The translations under genes and the position numbers were made by a program. Below the pieces are notes generated by a model. That model was given only the letters and a program-made list of their open reading frames with translations, was not told the origin of the DNA and did no database searches. From contig OZ316894.1 of NCBI GenBank assembly GCA_973895155.1, forward strand, positions 15,066,001-15,130,000: 64,000 bases of DNA. Direction: 5' to 3'. The stretch is from Marsupella aquatica. Its lineage: Eukaryota; Marchantiophyta. Shown here one piece after another: positions 1-11,036 of this stretch; position 1 is the stretch's first letter; the number at the start of each line of letters is the position of its first letter.

Positions 1-1
1 A

Positions 2-664
2 TACCGGAATATGAGATTCACAACATATTCAGAGTTAATCGCGCATATGTTGTTAGCAGAAAAATATCAGATCTTGCTGCTGCAAAATACAAAGCAACGA
101 CCACCCAACACTCTACCTCCACAAGCGAATCCTGAAACCCATTTCAACACATCAAGACGTGGATCTAACAATTCATTTGGAGGGAGAGGGAACAATAGAG
201 GACGACAAACCTACTGCGGATGTGGCAACTCCTTCCAACGTGGAGGAAGAAGCTCATACCAGGGAGGAAGAGGCCGAGGGAGATCACAACCAGGCAGATT
301 CCGGAATACCTGGACCCGCAACAACTACAATCCAGATAAGTCCGAGAACCCGCAAATTTGTCATAAATGTGGGACTAAAGGACATATTAAGAAAGCATGT
401 CGAGCCCCAGCACACCTCGTAGCATTATACCAGAAAGATCAAAACAACTTAGCATATGAAACACATGGAGCATTTTTAGAAACCCCAGAAATATTACCTG
501 AATTGCACCTTGCTTTTCAACTCGAGATGTCTAAAGCTTTGGACGACCCAAACTGCTGCATACTAGATAGTGGAACCTCTCACTCAATCTTAAGGACCAA
601 AGCTTACCTTAAATACATAATCCCATCCCAAAGAAGAGTGACAACAATCATGGGACACCACTAG
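2..664 (+). pseudogene. copia gag (C-terminal part) and start of protease
   Basis: This is the open frame running in from the window edge. It has a Gly/Arg/Asn-rich linker, a CCHC zinc knuckle (CHKCGTKGHIKKAC, about residues 117-130 counted from base 11) that in this family binds the element RNA, and then the protease signature CILDSGTSHSI with the catalytic DSG. A TAG at 662-664 interrupts the protease about 35 residues after the active site; the same frame continues directly beyond it. No coding start is claimed because the frame is open to the left edge. Confidence 0.85.
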
Positions 665-1741
665 TTGGAAGAGGGGAATGGCCTAGCAAAAATAATGCTA
701 CCCAAAGGCACAATTATCCATATCAAGACCGCCATTTACGCCCCGAGGGCCACACGAAATCTCCTGAGTTTCAAGGACATTCATGAGAATGGCCTGCACA
801 TTCACACCAGCATATATGAAACTCAAGAGGTGCTACACATTCTAGCCCAGACCCCACGGGGCATGGAGATCAAAGAAACCCTCATAGCCTTCCCACTGGG
901 ATTTTATGTTGTCAACATACATACCTTCTACACAGATGGCCACCGACAGACCCTCACTGAGATATGGCACCGCCGATTGGGTCACCCTGGCACACAGACT
1001 TTCCACAAAATTATTAAAGATACATAGGGCATTCCACATACTGTGCACCCCACTTCATTGAAATCCCCCTGTTTAGCCTGCTCCCAAGGCAAACTTACAC
1101 TCAGACCATCACCCTCCACAACTGACAAGCGCATACCCCAATTTCTTGAGCAAATCCATGCGGACGTCTGTGGCCTTGTAGACCCCCCCAGTGGCCCCTT
1201 CCGATTCTTCCTCGCAACAATTGACGCATCATCCAAGTGGTCCCAGGTTTCCCTCCTCTCCACACGAAACTTGGTCTTCCCACGCCTATTAGCACATATC
1301 CTACGTCTGAAATCCCAGTTCCATGACCATCCCATCAAAATAATCAGAGTGGACAATGCGGGAGAATTTACATCGAAGACATTCGATGACTTCTGCGTAG
1401 CAGCGGACATAGAGGTGGAATACCCAGTCGCCTATGTCCATTTTCAAAATGGAATAGCTGAATCCTTGATTAAACGACTGCAATCTATAGTGAGACCACT
1501 ACTGATGCAGACAAATTTACCATCAACAGCCTGGGGCCATGCCATCCTACATGCAACAACATTACTAAGATATCGCCCATCGGCCTTCAACTCGAGCTCC
1601 CCACACAAACTAGCATTTTGGTACCACGCCAAACGTGGCACACCTCCGAACATTCGCATGCCAGGTTCTGGTCCCAATAATGGGACCCAAGCGGACCAAG
1701 CTCGAACCTCAAACACAAAAGGGAATTTACATCGGATATGA
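665..1741 (+). pseudogene. copia protease end, GAG-pre-integrase and integrase, interrupted
   Basis: Same frame as the gag part. It holds the GAG-pre-integrase motif HRRLGHPGTQTFHKI, a TAG stop at 1025-1027, then the zinc-binding remnant CLACSQGK and the integrase core with DVCG, VDNAGEF and GIAES, corresponding to the D-D-E catalytic positions. In intact elements this enzyme inserts the cDNA. Near 1630 the frame shifts: the following integrase residues (beginning VAHLRTF) are read in the next frame from 1635. The rest of this frame to 1741 is out-of-frame noise. Confidence 0.85.
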
Positions 1742-3332
1742 CTCAACATCAATCATACGATACCTGGAACCCACCACCGCAGATTTATACAAAGCAAGAT
1801 TTGTGGACTGCCACTTTTATGAGGATACATTCCCAAGCTTGAGTACAGGAGAGAATAAGACTAACGCCTCAACTAAAGACCTAGCATGGCAAATTAATTT
1901 GCAATTCTGGAATGACCCAAGAACTGCACAAACCGATACTGAGGTCCAGCGAATACTCCACCTCACTAGAATCATGGAACAATTACCTGATGCATTTGCT
2001 GATGTAGCACAGGTCACCAGGTCCCACGTACCTGCTACCAATGCCCCCTCTAGAATCGAAATGGAACGACAAGCTGCTACGACTGCTGAACCAAGGAAGA
2101 AGAGAGGACGACCCATAGGAGTCGGAGACAAACAACCACGCCAGAGAAGGGTCCCGCCAAATACACAAATGACATCAGCACCCACGGTACCTGCTATACC
2201 TACACCAACAGAAAACAATGAGATAGCAATTAACTATAATCACACTGGCAACATTTGGGACAGATCTAAAGTATTATTGGATAGCATATTTGCATACCAA
2301 ATCTCACAAGCGATAATAGCAGACTTACCCGATCCCATGACCATCAATGAAGCACGCCAGCAAAAAGACTGGCCAGAATGGCAAACTGCAATCAACTCCA
2401 AACTCGACTCCTTGATCTCACGGCAAGTGTTCGGCCTGATTAAACCAGCTCCGCCGGAAGTTCACCTTACGGGCTACAAATGGACATTCATCAAAAAGAG
2501 GAATGTCGAGGGAGCGATTGTAAGATACAAAGCCAGATTAGTAGCCAGAGGATTCACACAAATCCCAGGCAGAGACTATGACCAATCTTACTCACCGGTC
2601 ATGGACGTGATAACGTACAGATACCTAATAGCATTTGCCATACACCATAAACTTATAATGCATCAACTGGACATAGTGACCGCTTACCTATACGGTCACC
2701 TTGATACTACGATCTATATGGAAGCCCCTCCTGAACTTATAACCAGAGTAAACTACCATATTGAGGGGGAGAAAGGGCATCCAGACACAAACACTATGAG
2801 CGAAGGCCCTTTTGGCCACACAAACAAAATAGTGTTATACAACACTGCAAAAGCAATAGGATGGCGAGCTTCTACTAAGCCCAAACTGAACGAGAAAGCA
2901 CTTCATGCAAGAACTCATTTCGCTGTCCAGGTCCTCCGATCCATGTATGGCCTGAAGCAGAGTGGACGCACCTGGTATAAACATTTCAAACATGAGATGT
3001 TGGCCATGGGTTTCAAGACATCAGACATCACCCCGTGTCTATTCATTAAACATGAAGGACATGAAATAATCATTGTGGCCATCTACGTGGACGATCTAAA
3101 CTTATTTGGCACAGAAAAGATCCTACATGACACAATTAAACAGCTGAATAGGGTATTTGAAACCAGAGATCTAGGCAGAACTGCATTCTGCCTCGGACTG
3201 CAGTTCAAACACCTTATGAGTGGAGTATTCCTCCACCAATCAACTTATACCCGCAGGATGCTGAAACAATTCAATATGCATACAGTAAAATCAGTGAAAT
3301 CACCAATATATGGACCTACGTTCACTGGATAA
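1635..3332 (+). pseudogene. copia integrase C-terminus and reverse transcriptase
   Basis: It opens at a frameshift inside the integrase and continues through a Pro/Thr-rich linker into the copia-type RT (RVT_2). Visible RT blocks are WQTAINSKLDSL, YKARLVARGFTQIPG, HQLDIVTAYLYG, the YGLKQSGRTWYKHF block and the catalytic AIYVDDLNLFG (YVDD). A segment of about 60 residues between the fingers and the YGLKQ block (around 2765-2925) is longer than usual and may be a small insertion. The frame ends at 3330-3332 after a second frameshift near 3310; the RT/RNase H connection continues in another frame. Confidence 0.88.
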
Positions 3333-4095
3333 AGAGAAAGACATATTTCGGAAAAGAACCGAACAGGAGCCACTTCTTGGCCCCGACAAACCATACTTGT
3401 CCATTATAGGGCCACTGCTCTTCTTAGCTTCCCAGACTCGCCCGGATATCGCTTTTGCTGTCAACCTGCTGTCCCGCCATAGCTCGCAGCCTACGATTAG
3501 GCACTGGAATGGACTCAAACGAATACTGCGTTACCTGAGTGGGACAATCGACCTCGGATTATTTTATCCCACCACCATGGACCTAACACTCACAGGATAT
3601 GCAGATGCGGGCTATCTGTCTAACCTGACAGATGCCAAATCACAGACCGGATATATCTTCCGCATCGGACCCACAACAATCTCTTGGTGCAGCACGAAAC
3701 AAACTCTGACTACTACCTCTTCGAACCACTCAGAGATTATTGCCCTTTACAAAGCGAGCAGGGAATGTATCTGGTTACGAAACGTCATTGATTACATTCA
3801 AGAGACCATAGGTATGCCTAAACTCAATTCGCCTACGATAATCTATGAAGACAATCGACCATGCATAGAACAAATATCAGCCGGATTCATTAAAGGAGAT
3901 AAGACGAAGCACATAGCTCCTAAGTTCTTTTTTGCACACAAACAACTGGGCAATACAATTGATGTGAAATGGATCCCCGGTCCTGAGAACAGCGCGGACC
4001 TATTCACCAAGTCCCTACCTCCAGTTATACACACAGCTCTAATCAAATCGATTGGAATGCGTAGCCTCTCCGAACTTGTACAAGACAGGGAATGA
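3310..4095 (+). pseudogene. copia RT C-terminus and RNase H
   Basis: It resumes the polyprotein after the second frameshift. It has the connection motif YLSIIGPLLFLASQTRPDIAFAVN and the copia RNase H: YADAGYLSNLTDAKSQTGY (first Asp), SSNHSEIIAL (Glu), EDNRPCIE (Asp) and KHIAPKFFF near the end. The stop TGA is at 4093-4095. In the intact family RNase H removes RNA from the RNA:DNA hybrid and leaves the polypurine primer. Without repair of the two frameshifts and two stops this domain is not expressed as part of a polyprotein. Confidence 0.87.
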
Positions 4096-4833
4096 GGCGA
4101 AACTCCTCCGACTGAGACGAGCGAAAACAAGATTCTGGTTGAACTTCCACAGGTCCCCTGACAAAGACAACAACAAACTCGTCCGGCTTCAAGGGGAGCA
4201 CAAACTTATCTGGCAAAGTGACCACAGCTCGAGCAGAAACACTTCGAACAGCCGAACATCAAGCAGGAAGATCCGAACAGGACCACGATATCAAACTGCC
4301 GATCGAAAAGGATGACCTCCCACCAGCACGAATGCAACGACCAAGTCGACAACAAAACACCAATCGAACCTGATCTACTCGACTACAAGAACGAGCACTC
4401 ATCGACATTTCATCACCACCGAAACCTCTTGACCCACCATGACTTCCTTCATCACACGACATTTTCCCACAAACACAGCGGGAAACCTAATCCCTCTTCA
4501 CCCCTGCTTTACTTTACCAACTCACCCCTTACATTACCGACCACCTACGACTTGTAACATTAACCCAGACATGATTAACACCCAATTACTCTATGTAATA
4601 TCCACCATACTGATAAACGCTGATTTCAAGACATATAAGGACAGGGTGGTAACACTCTTTTTCCCCCACAAGAAAGGAGGGGGGTTTTAATGAGGTTACA
4701 CCCTAACTTATATCACCCTACTCGACAATCACTTCAACAATCACCAAACATAGGAAACACTTAATTTTCCTATCAACGTTAGACCTTCAATGTCTGCATG
4801 TTTACCACAACAAACGATGCATCCAAGGGGGAG
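4096..4833 (+). other. noncoding 3' region of the copia element with polypurine tract
   Basis: No supported gene. The last bases (4825-4833, AAGGGGGAG) are the polypurine tract that primes plus-strand synthesis; the AAGGGGGAG-TGTTA junction is very typical of plant copia elements. A second purine run at 4670-4686 has no LTR start after it. Confidence 0.7.
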
Positions 4834-4964
4834 TGTTATAACCCCTTAGGTTAGGTCTACTCAAAGGTTAGGACTAAGGCGGTTACACAACCAGCTACCT
4901 TAGCAACCTACTATGTATATGGATGGAGATGAATAAAGTGTTTACATTATTGTGATGTTGAACA
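4834..4964 (+). repeat. copia 3' LTR (short)
   Basis: It starts TGTTATAACC directly after the polypurine tract and ends ...GATGTTGAACA, giving a TGTT/AACA terminal pairing. An AATAAA polyadenylation-like signal lies at about 4932. It is short for a copia LTR; the end could also be at 4973 (...TTCACA). No 5' LTR is in the window for comparison. Confidence 0.6.
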
Positions 4965-6780
4965 AAATTCACATTTTGGCAGTCCATGTGAGGAGGAACA
5001 ACACAGGACTTGGTAACTTCTCTTGGGGAACAAGACAGCAGCAGACCAATGTAAGGGAACAAATTCCTACAATAGTGAGGGGTTTAGTTGAGTCAGCCAG
5101 GAAACAGCAATTCAACCCCAATTGAACCTCACCTTGAACACTCAATTTGCAGGGGGAGAACTGGCAGCCTTGGGAAGACCAGTACAATGGGTATCGGGCT
5201 GATCAGATGCTCACCCAAGACTACCTTGATCATTACCACAAGGTAGTTTGGGGTGAGCGTCAGACTCAGGGAGCACAATATTTAGGACTGGCTTGGATTA
5301 TGCAATAAACTTGGCCGATTTTGTTTGTGGGGTTATTGGTAATACACTGCTCTAGGTAATCCCAAAAGTATTAGAATCAGTAATCTCTCAAAGGAAAGAG
5401 AGAAGCTCAGCATAGCGGTCTATTGGTGTTATACATACCTCAGAAAAAGAAGAAATTGGAGCTGATTCAAAGGCTAAGGGATATGGCCGACAACCATGCT
5501 GAAGATACAAGTTTGAAGAAGCCTTGGATCAGTTGCAAACAAAGAAAGCAACCAAATTTCATGATCATATTTATTTTCTTTATATCTACCTTTGCATAAA
5601 TTAAAATCTGCATCCCCATCTCATGAGCGTCAAGCAACATTTACTCAAGCTTGTATCTGAGCATCTTACACATTGTGTCTTGATCTTATTCATAGACTAT
5701 TGTTGCACACTAAAGTTGCACACCCAATAACTGACCTCAATGACAACTTGGCCACAATGATTGCATGGAGGTATCAACTATGCAGCCATAACAATCACAT
5801 GATCGTGATGACAACATGACCACAACATGACCCCAACAACACATAGTGTGCTTCAACAATTTCCTTGTCTTGCCTTAGTTGACATAAGTGCGCATTTTTG
5901 CCTAAACATCTTTTGTGCAATAGACGGGGTTCGGGCTGGTGAACATAAAGTATTAAAGCTTTGAAAATTAACTCCTATAATACACAGTTGCTCCACTTTT
6001 TGAAGTGGTGGTCATTCAAAATTTACAGTTTTCCGTGCCAAGTGAAAGAAATCCAATATGCAAAGCTAAGCTAAGAGAACAAATAAAAATAAAGCCATGG
6101 CAAAATATGAAGGGAGCAGAATCCTTCTTGATATTCCTTATCGCTTTAGCAAGTAAAGTACTTCCTTTGATGTCATAATTGTACTTGCAAATACACACTT
6201 TATCTACTCCCTCCCAGGCCATTGTCTTATTTGTATTGACCCTGCCCCAATGTACACCTCATGTGCATGCAATGCAAGGAGAGTGTTTACACCCATTCCC
6301 CTTGGTACTCATATGAATGAAATCATTTTATAAAAACAAATATACTTGGAAAAATTCAATATATATATATATATATGTTTGGATGAGATAACAAGGGGTT
6401 GGGGTGACAGGGTTTAGGGATACACATATAAAGGGACAACCACATTTGATAACATCAAAAACTATAATAAGGCGTTGTGCCTTTTTTTTGGCCGTGGTCG
6501 TCATTTGAATTTACAGGGCCATTTTAGGTGAAAAAAATTCAATACGGAAAAAAACCAAAGCAATAGCGACCAAAAATGGCCCTCGCACCAGCTCCTGAGG
6601 TCAACTGCCGTCTGATCGCGGCGACAGCACCGAGCCGAGGCAAGTAAAATGTCGTGCGCCCAGCCTCTATAACGAGTGGGGCAACCACCCTGCCGCCTTG
6701 CCCCACACGCCGACAGTCGATTGCCGCACTCTTGCGGTCAACCTCCCACCACCCTCCTTCCCCGCCCTGATGACCCGACT
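4965..6780. other. AT-rich intergenic DNA
   Basis: No ORF here resembles a protein I recognise. Two diverged related segments are visible, about 5996-6060 and 6484-6560 (both run from a GTGGTCGTCATT-like start through a TTTACAG motif to a CAATA-rich end). An (AT)n microsatellite lies at 6359-6376. Otherwise I see nothing. Confidence 0.5.
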
Positions 6781-7195
6781 CTTTTTAACAACATATTTTT
6801 ACTTGACATCTAGCTTTTTAATGAAATCGTTTTACTTGACAACATCTTTCACATGACAACTTCTTTGGTGACACAACTTCTTTGTTTTAATGACATCTTT
6901 TTACTTGATGATATCGTTTACATAACGACTTCTTTGGCGACACAACTTCTTTTTTAATGACATCTTTTACATAACAACATCATTGGCAACACGACCCCGG
7001 ACACGACCTCTATTTTCTTAATGACATCTTGGGCCAACATGACATCTTTTTTCTCAACGATATCTTGGTCAACACAACATCTTTTTTCTCAAGGACGTCT
7101 TGGCCAATAGGACATTTTTTTTTCAATAACATTTTGGTTAGCACAATATTTTTTTCTCAACAACGTCTTGGTAGACATAACATCTTTTATACAAC
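6781..7195. repeat. degenerate tandem repeat field (TGACATCTTTT family)
   Basis: About a dozen irregular copies of a 25-45 bp theme, built from TGACATCTTTTT, CAACACAACATCTT and CTTGGTCAACA variants. Unit length varies, so this is an old, eroded satellite-like array and not a regular minisatellite. Confidence 0.6.
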
Positions 7196-8127
7196 ACGCG
7201 GGTATTGAGCTACTACCCTCTGAACAATTAGGGTCCCCTCCAAGGTGAAAAGTTTGAACGGAGATTCTCTCCAAATTTATTTGCTTGGTTCAATAAGAAA
7301 CCTCTAATCACGTGGAAAATGTACAGATTCCGGAAGATGTCGCGAATGTTCACCGGAAACCAATAGAGAAGCACCACCCGAGACTTCTTCATTGGCTATG
7401 CCGTGCCGAAGGAGGCACAGGAAAGGGCACGCGGCCGATGCATACAGGCTCGAGGTCTGGAACCAAGCCGGCCAAGAGGAGTGCCTGCCCACGAACGGTC
7501 GAACGGGAGAATCGGGCCATCGGGGTTCGACGTGGCAGGCGGAGATTCTGAAAACGCGTGGCCAGCTGGGGTTTACAGGTGGCAGGTGCCCTACGGCCTA
7601 CGTGATGTCCGCCCCGTTAGACCTGTCTGCGTGGGTGGGCACTTACCGATCCGCCTGTCCGATGAAGACCGGACTTACGGTACGACGGACGGCACAGTCC
7701 AGCGCTGTGCTCGTCTACATTTTTTCCTGCGCTGCGGCTGTAACGGGGAAGGAGCTGGTTTTGTGCAAGCATTTGGCATTCATTGCTAGCGTGCGCATTT
7801 GGTGTGGAGGGTTGGTGCTGGAGCTTCTTCGCGTCACAGTATTCTGCACTCGAGATCTCTCGTTACCTCTTAGAGCGCGCGCATAGCACGGCAAGGTAGG
7901 CAAGGAAGTCTGACTAAGACGGAGTGCCGGGCTCATCTATCGGAAGAGCTGTGACAGAATTTCGAGAGGAGTCGGGAGGGATTGGAGGGAGGAGAGTCGA
8001 GCGAAGGAAGTTTCGCGCACGACGAGTACGGGCTTCGCCGAGTATTCTTGGCTGTAAGAGCAGAGGTTAGGGTTGAGCTTTCGGTTCAGGAAAGGAGGTC
8101 GAGGGACAACAAGAGCAAGCCGCAAAA
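7196..8127 (+). promoter_or_regulatory. GC-rich 5' region of the 14-3-3 gene
   Basis: Base composition changes sharply from AT-rich to GC-rich with many CpG near 7330 and stays so into the coding region. No clear TATA box is visible in the 200 bp before the start codon. Short overlapping ORFs in several frames (for example 7392-7886) have arginine-rich, non-family-like sequences and are most likely by-products of the GC content. The promoter and 5' UTR probably lie here; their exact limits cannot be read. Confidence 0.5.
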
Positions 8128-8919
8128 ATGGCGGGCGCAGCGACACCCGAGTCCAGGGAGGAGAGCGTGTACATGGCGAAGCTTGCAGAGCAAGCTGAGC
8201 GGTACGACGAAATGGTGGAGGCGATGGAGAAGGTCGCCAAGACCGTGGATGTCGAGGAGTTGACGGTCGAGGAACGGAATTTGTTGTCCGTGGCTTACAA
8301 GAACGTCATCGGGGCACGACGTGCGTCCTGGAGGATCATCTCCTCGATTGAGCAGAAAGAGGAGAGTAAGGGTAATGAGGACCATGTGGCTGCGATCAAG
8401 GACTATAGGGCCAAGGTAGAGTCGGAACTGAGCACTATTTGCGAGAGCATCCTCAATCTCCTTGATACACACCTGATACCCACGTCAACCACTGGGGAGT
8501 CGAAGGTTTTCTATCTGAAGATGAAGGGTGATTACCACCGTTATCTTGCTGAGTTTAAGACCGGCACTGAGCGGAAAGAAGCCGCTGAGAGCACTCTTCT
8601 CGCTTACAAGTCAGCCCAAGATACCGCACTCACGGAGCTCGCTCCTACGCATCCTATCCGATTGGGTTTGGCTTTGAACTTCTCTGTGTTCTACTACGAA
8701 ATCTTGAACTCTCCCGACAGGGCGTGTTCTTTGGCAAAGCAGGCCTTCGATGAAGCCATTGCAGAGCTCGACACTCTTGGTGAAGAGTCCTACAAAGACA
8801 GCACCCTTATCATGCAACTGCTACGAGACAACCTTACTCTCTGGACGTCAGATATGCAAGAAGATGCTGGGGATGACGCCAAGGACGGTGCCAAGCACGA
8901 GGATGCTGACGACAGTTGA
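8128..8919 (+). CDS. 14-3-3 protein, single exon
   Basis: A 263-residue 14-3-3 protein, the dimeric cytosolic/nuclear adaptor that binds phosphoserine/phosphothreonine motifs on client proteins. The first family signature [11 protein letters not shown] is at about residues 50-60, the phosphopeptide-pocket segment [10 protein letters not shown] (Arg-Tyr pair) at about 134-143, and the second signature [18 protein letters not shown] at about 222-239. Length and all helices match the family. The acidic Asp/Ala/Lys tail after residue 245 is the variable C-terminus. The start ATG sits in a good plant context (CAAAAATGGCG). There is no intron and no internal stop, whereas land-plant 14-3-3 genes usually have introns. 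No poly(A) tract or target-site duplication is visible, so retrocopy origin is not shown. It looks intact and is the only clear host gene in the window. Confidence 0.97.
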   Translation: MAGAATPESREESVYMAKLAEQAERYDEMVEAMEKVAKTVDVEELTVEERNLLSVAYKNVIGARRASWRIISSIEQKEESKGNEDHVAAIKDYRAKVESELSTICESILNLLDTHLIPTSTTGESKVFYLKMKGDYHRYLAEFKTGTERKEAAESTLLAYKSAQDTALTELAPTHPIRLGLALNFSVFYYEILNSPDRACSLAKQAFDEAIAELDTLGEESYKDSTLIMQLLRDNLTLWTSDMQEDAGDDAKDGAKHEDADDS

Positions 8920-9837
8920 GCTAGGAGTGGTCGTGAGGGATGTTTATACAAGTTTTCCATTGGAGACGTGACAGTGGAATCGAGTCTGGTTCTTATATGA
9001 AACGCAATCTGACCTAATAGTTTGCCATGTGTTGTTAGTATTTCCCAAGAGGGCATCAATTTGTCCCCTTAGAATTATCCCAGCAGTATAACCTGGCGAA
9101 CGCTTTCGATTGACGCGGCTCTTGCATTGAACTTTGTTTAGATTTTGAGAAAGTAGCTTATTCCTCAAGTGGGAGCACAAACAGCTGCAATACTTATGTC
9201 ATGGTGGTATGTCCACCCTGCAAAGACGCAAAAATGGCCACTTTTCGCACACCTCCTGCATAAGTGCTGATTAAGCCCCGTATTCTGGGTGAACGGTGGA
9301 ACTGCTTCTTGTTGGGCCAGCAAGCATGATTAAATCACTGCAATGTTTGCAGTTTCAAATTACTGTGATGATTAAGAGGATGACTTCTATTGGTTTCTTT
9401 AAGTATTCATTTGTCTTTACGAGGTAGTTGTTCTGATGTGCTTTTCCCGGGTACTGAGAGAGGGATGCATCTGACCGTTGCATGCAATGGTCAGACTACG
9501 CCGTAGATTTACTTGTAGACATGCCGATATGCGTGTGGACATTTACATTCATTGAAGTTTACACGGACCACAGCATTTGAAATGGATGTTTTATGTTCTG
9601 TCGATTTTGCTGACTTCAACGTAGTGTAACGTACTTCACACGCGGGCTCGTGACTGTCTCAGCTTCCTACACACTTCCAGTATGATTCAAATATCTGCAA
9701 GTGCCTGTAATTACCACGTTGTCAAGGAAAGCATGGAGGTTCTGATCAAGCTTTGAACCTCTACAACATTTTTGTAATTACTGCTTCTCTACCCTGGGTG
9801 CTCAAAGAAATTCTTAACTTTACTCGGAGCCTCATCA
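8920..9837 (+). other. 3' flank of the 14-3-3 gene
   Basis: Noncoding. It probably holds the 3' UTR, but no perfect AATAAA was found close to the stop codon. No repeat or second gene is evident. Confidence 0.5.
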
Positions 9838-10974
9838 TAATGAATACATGATATTCATTCTCTATACTAGAGCTATCACATCACATAGTTGACAAACCCT
9901 CTTTTTCCTGTCAATATCTTTCCATCTCCCTTGTTCTATTTTAAGGTGGTGTGAGCTTAGTCTATACTGAGCAATAAGTTGTCTAAGTTGTAGTGAGATA
10001 GTGCTAGATAAGTATTCTTGTTCTCCATATTTCTTCATGGGGTTCACATCTCTCATGTAGTATACTACATGCCGTGGGCTAGGTTCATGCCAAAGTTTGT
10101 GCAAAGCCTTTTGCTCAAGTTTTGCTCTTAGCTTGGTTGGGTGTGTTGGCTATTCATGTTCAGGAAAATCCCAAGCATGGGCTCACCTGCACACATCTGC
10201 ATACCACCCTTTAGCTGAAGATGAGCGCAAGGCATGAAAAGGAAATCTGTTTTCCTCCAACTCTCTTACACGCATGATGTATTTGAGTGTGTGGAAGAGT
10301 GCCTCCACCTCCAAAGGAAACAAGCCTGCCTCTGCAAGTGTAAGTGCATATGGGGTTTGTGACTTGATCCCAAGCTCCATCTCAAGAAATAGCTTTTGCA
10401 GCCCCTCAATCTGTTGCCACCCAGATTTAGACACACCTGCTCCCCAAATTGGTGCTCCATAAAGAATGACTGGTTTCACCAAAGCTCCAAAGAGATGTTT
10501 CCTTAACCTCCAAGTGTGTAAATCAGCTCTTTTGCATTTGTTCATGAATGCATAAAAAGCTCTGTACCCATTAGCAGCCCTAGATTTACACATGAGGCCC
10601 AACTCAAGTTTTGAGAGAACTCCACCCCAAGGTATTTGTAGGTCCTCACAAATTCCACCAGATTCCCTTGGAAGTAGAGCTCTGGATTTTGTCGTGTGCC
10701 AATGCCCAAACACTTGGTCTTCTTGAGGTTGACTACTATCCCTGTTGCTTGACAAAACTCCTCCAAGGCATTGAGATGCCTTTGCAAAGCTTCTTGAGCA
10801 TGAGCAAGTAGGACCACATCATCTGCAAATATAAGAAGTTGGAGGACAAACCTACCCAATTGAGTGCCAACTCCACCATGCTCCTCCAAAATGTTGTGTA
10901 GCTGATCAATGAAGATGCCAAAGAGAGTTGGTGAGAGAGGACAACCTTGGATCACCCCAAGAGTGCTCCAGATT
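9838..10974 (-). mobile_element. LINE ORF2 fragment (RT, C-terminal part)
   Basis: The reverse complement matches the LINE at about 35500-36625 nearly base for base. It covers the RT from just before IQGCPLSPTLF through the catalytic FADDVVL block, the thumb/connection, and the beginning of the CQLC zinc-knuckle region, where the match stops at both ends without a tail. It carries its own one-base deletion (near 10587) that shifts the frame after SWASC, plus small indels, so it is not functional. It lacks the LINE 3' end, so it is not a simple 5'-truncated insertion; it was cut by a later rearrangement or copied by another route. It retains a G that the larger copy has lost (see the LINE ORF2 entry). 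Confidence 0.93.
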
Positions 10975-10976
10975 GG

Positions 10977-11036
10977 CTTGGCGTAGCACTTCCAGGGGCA
11001 AGGGTGCTTGGCATAGCACTTCCAGGGGCAAGGGTG
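10977..11036. repeat. 30-bp tandem duplication
   Basis: Two head-to-tail 30-bp copies, each containing TAGCACTTCCAGGGGCAAGG, differing at one base (GCG/GCA). They lie immediately beside the end of the LINE fragment. Confidence 0.85.

Larger units (their letters stand above)
1..4964 (+). mobile_element. Ty1/copia LTR retrotransposon, 5' end outside window, degenerate
   Basis: The domain order is gag zinc knuckle, aspartic protease, GAG-pre-integrase, integrase, reverse transcriptase, RNase H; integrase before RT is diagnostic of Ty1/copia. The reading frame is already open at base 2, so the gag N-terminus and the 5' LTR lie left of the window. Coding is broken by two in-frame stops and two frameshifts, so this copy cannot make its polyprotein. 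After RNase H there are about 740 bp of noncoding DNA, then a polypurine tract and a short 3' LTR. The right end is set by the TGTT...AACA pairing of the LTR and is approximate. Confidence 0.9.

Noticed and set aside
7392-7886. 164-codon ORF upstream of the 14-3-3 gene
   Set aside because: It overlaps other-frame ORFs of similar length in GC-rich DNA, matches no family, and lies where a promoter and 5' UTR are expected.
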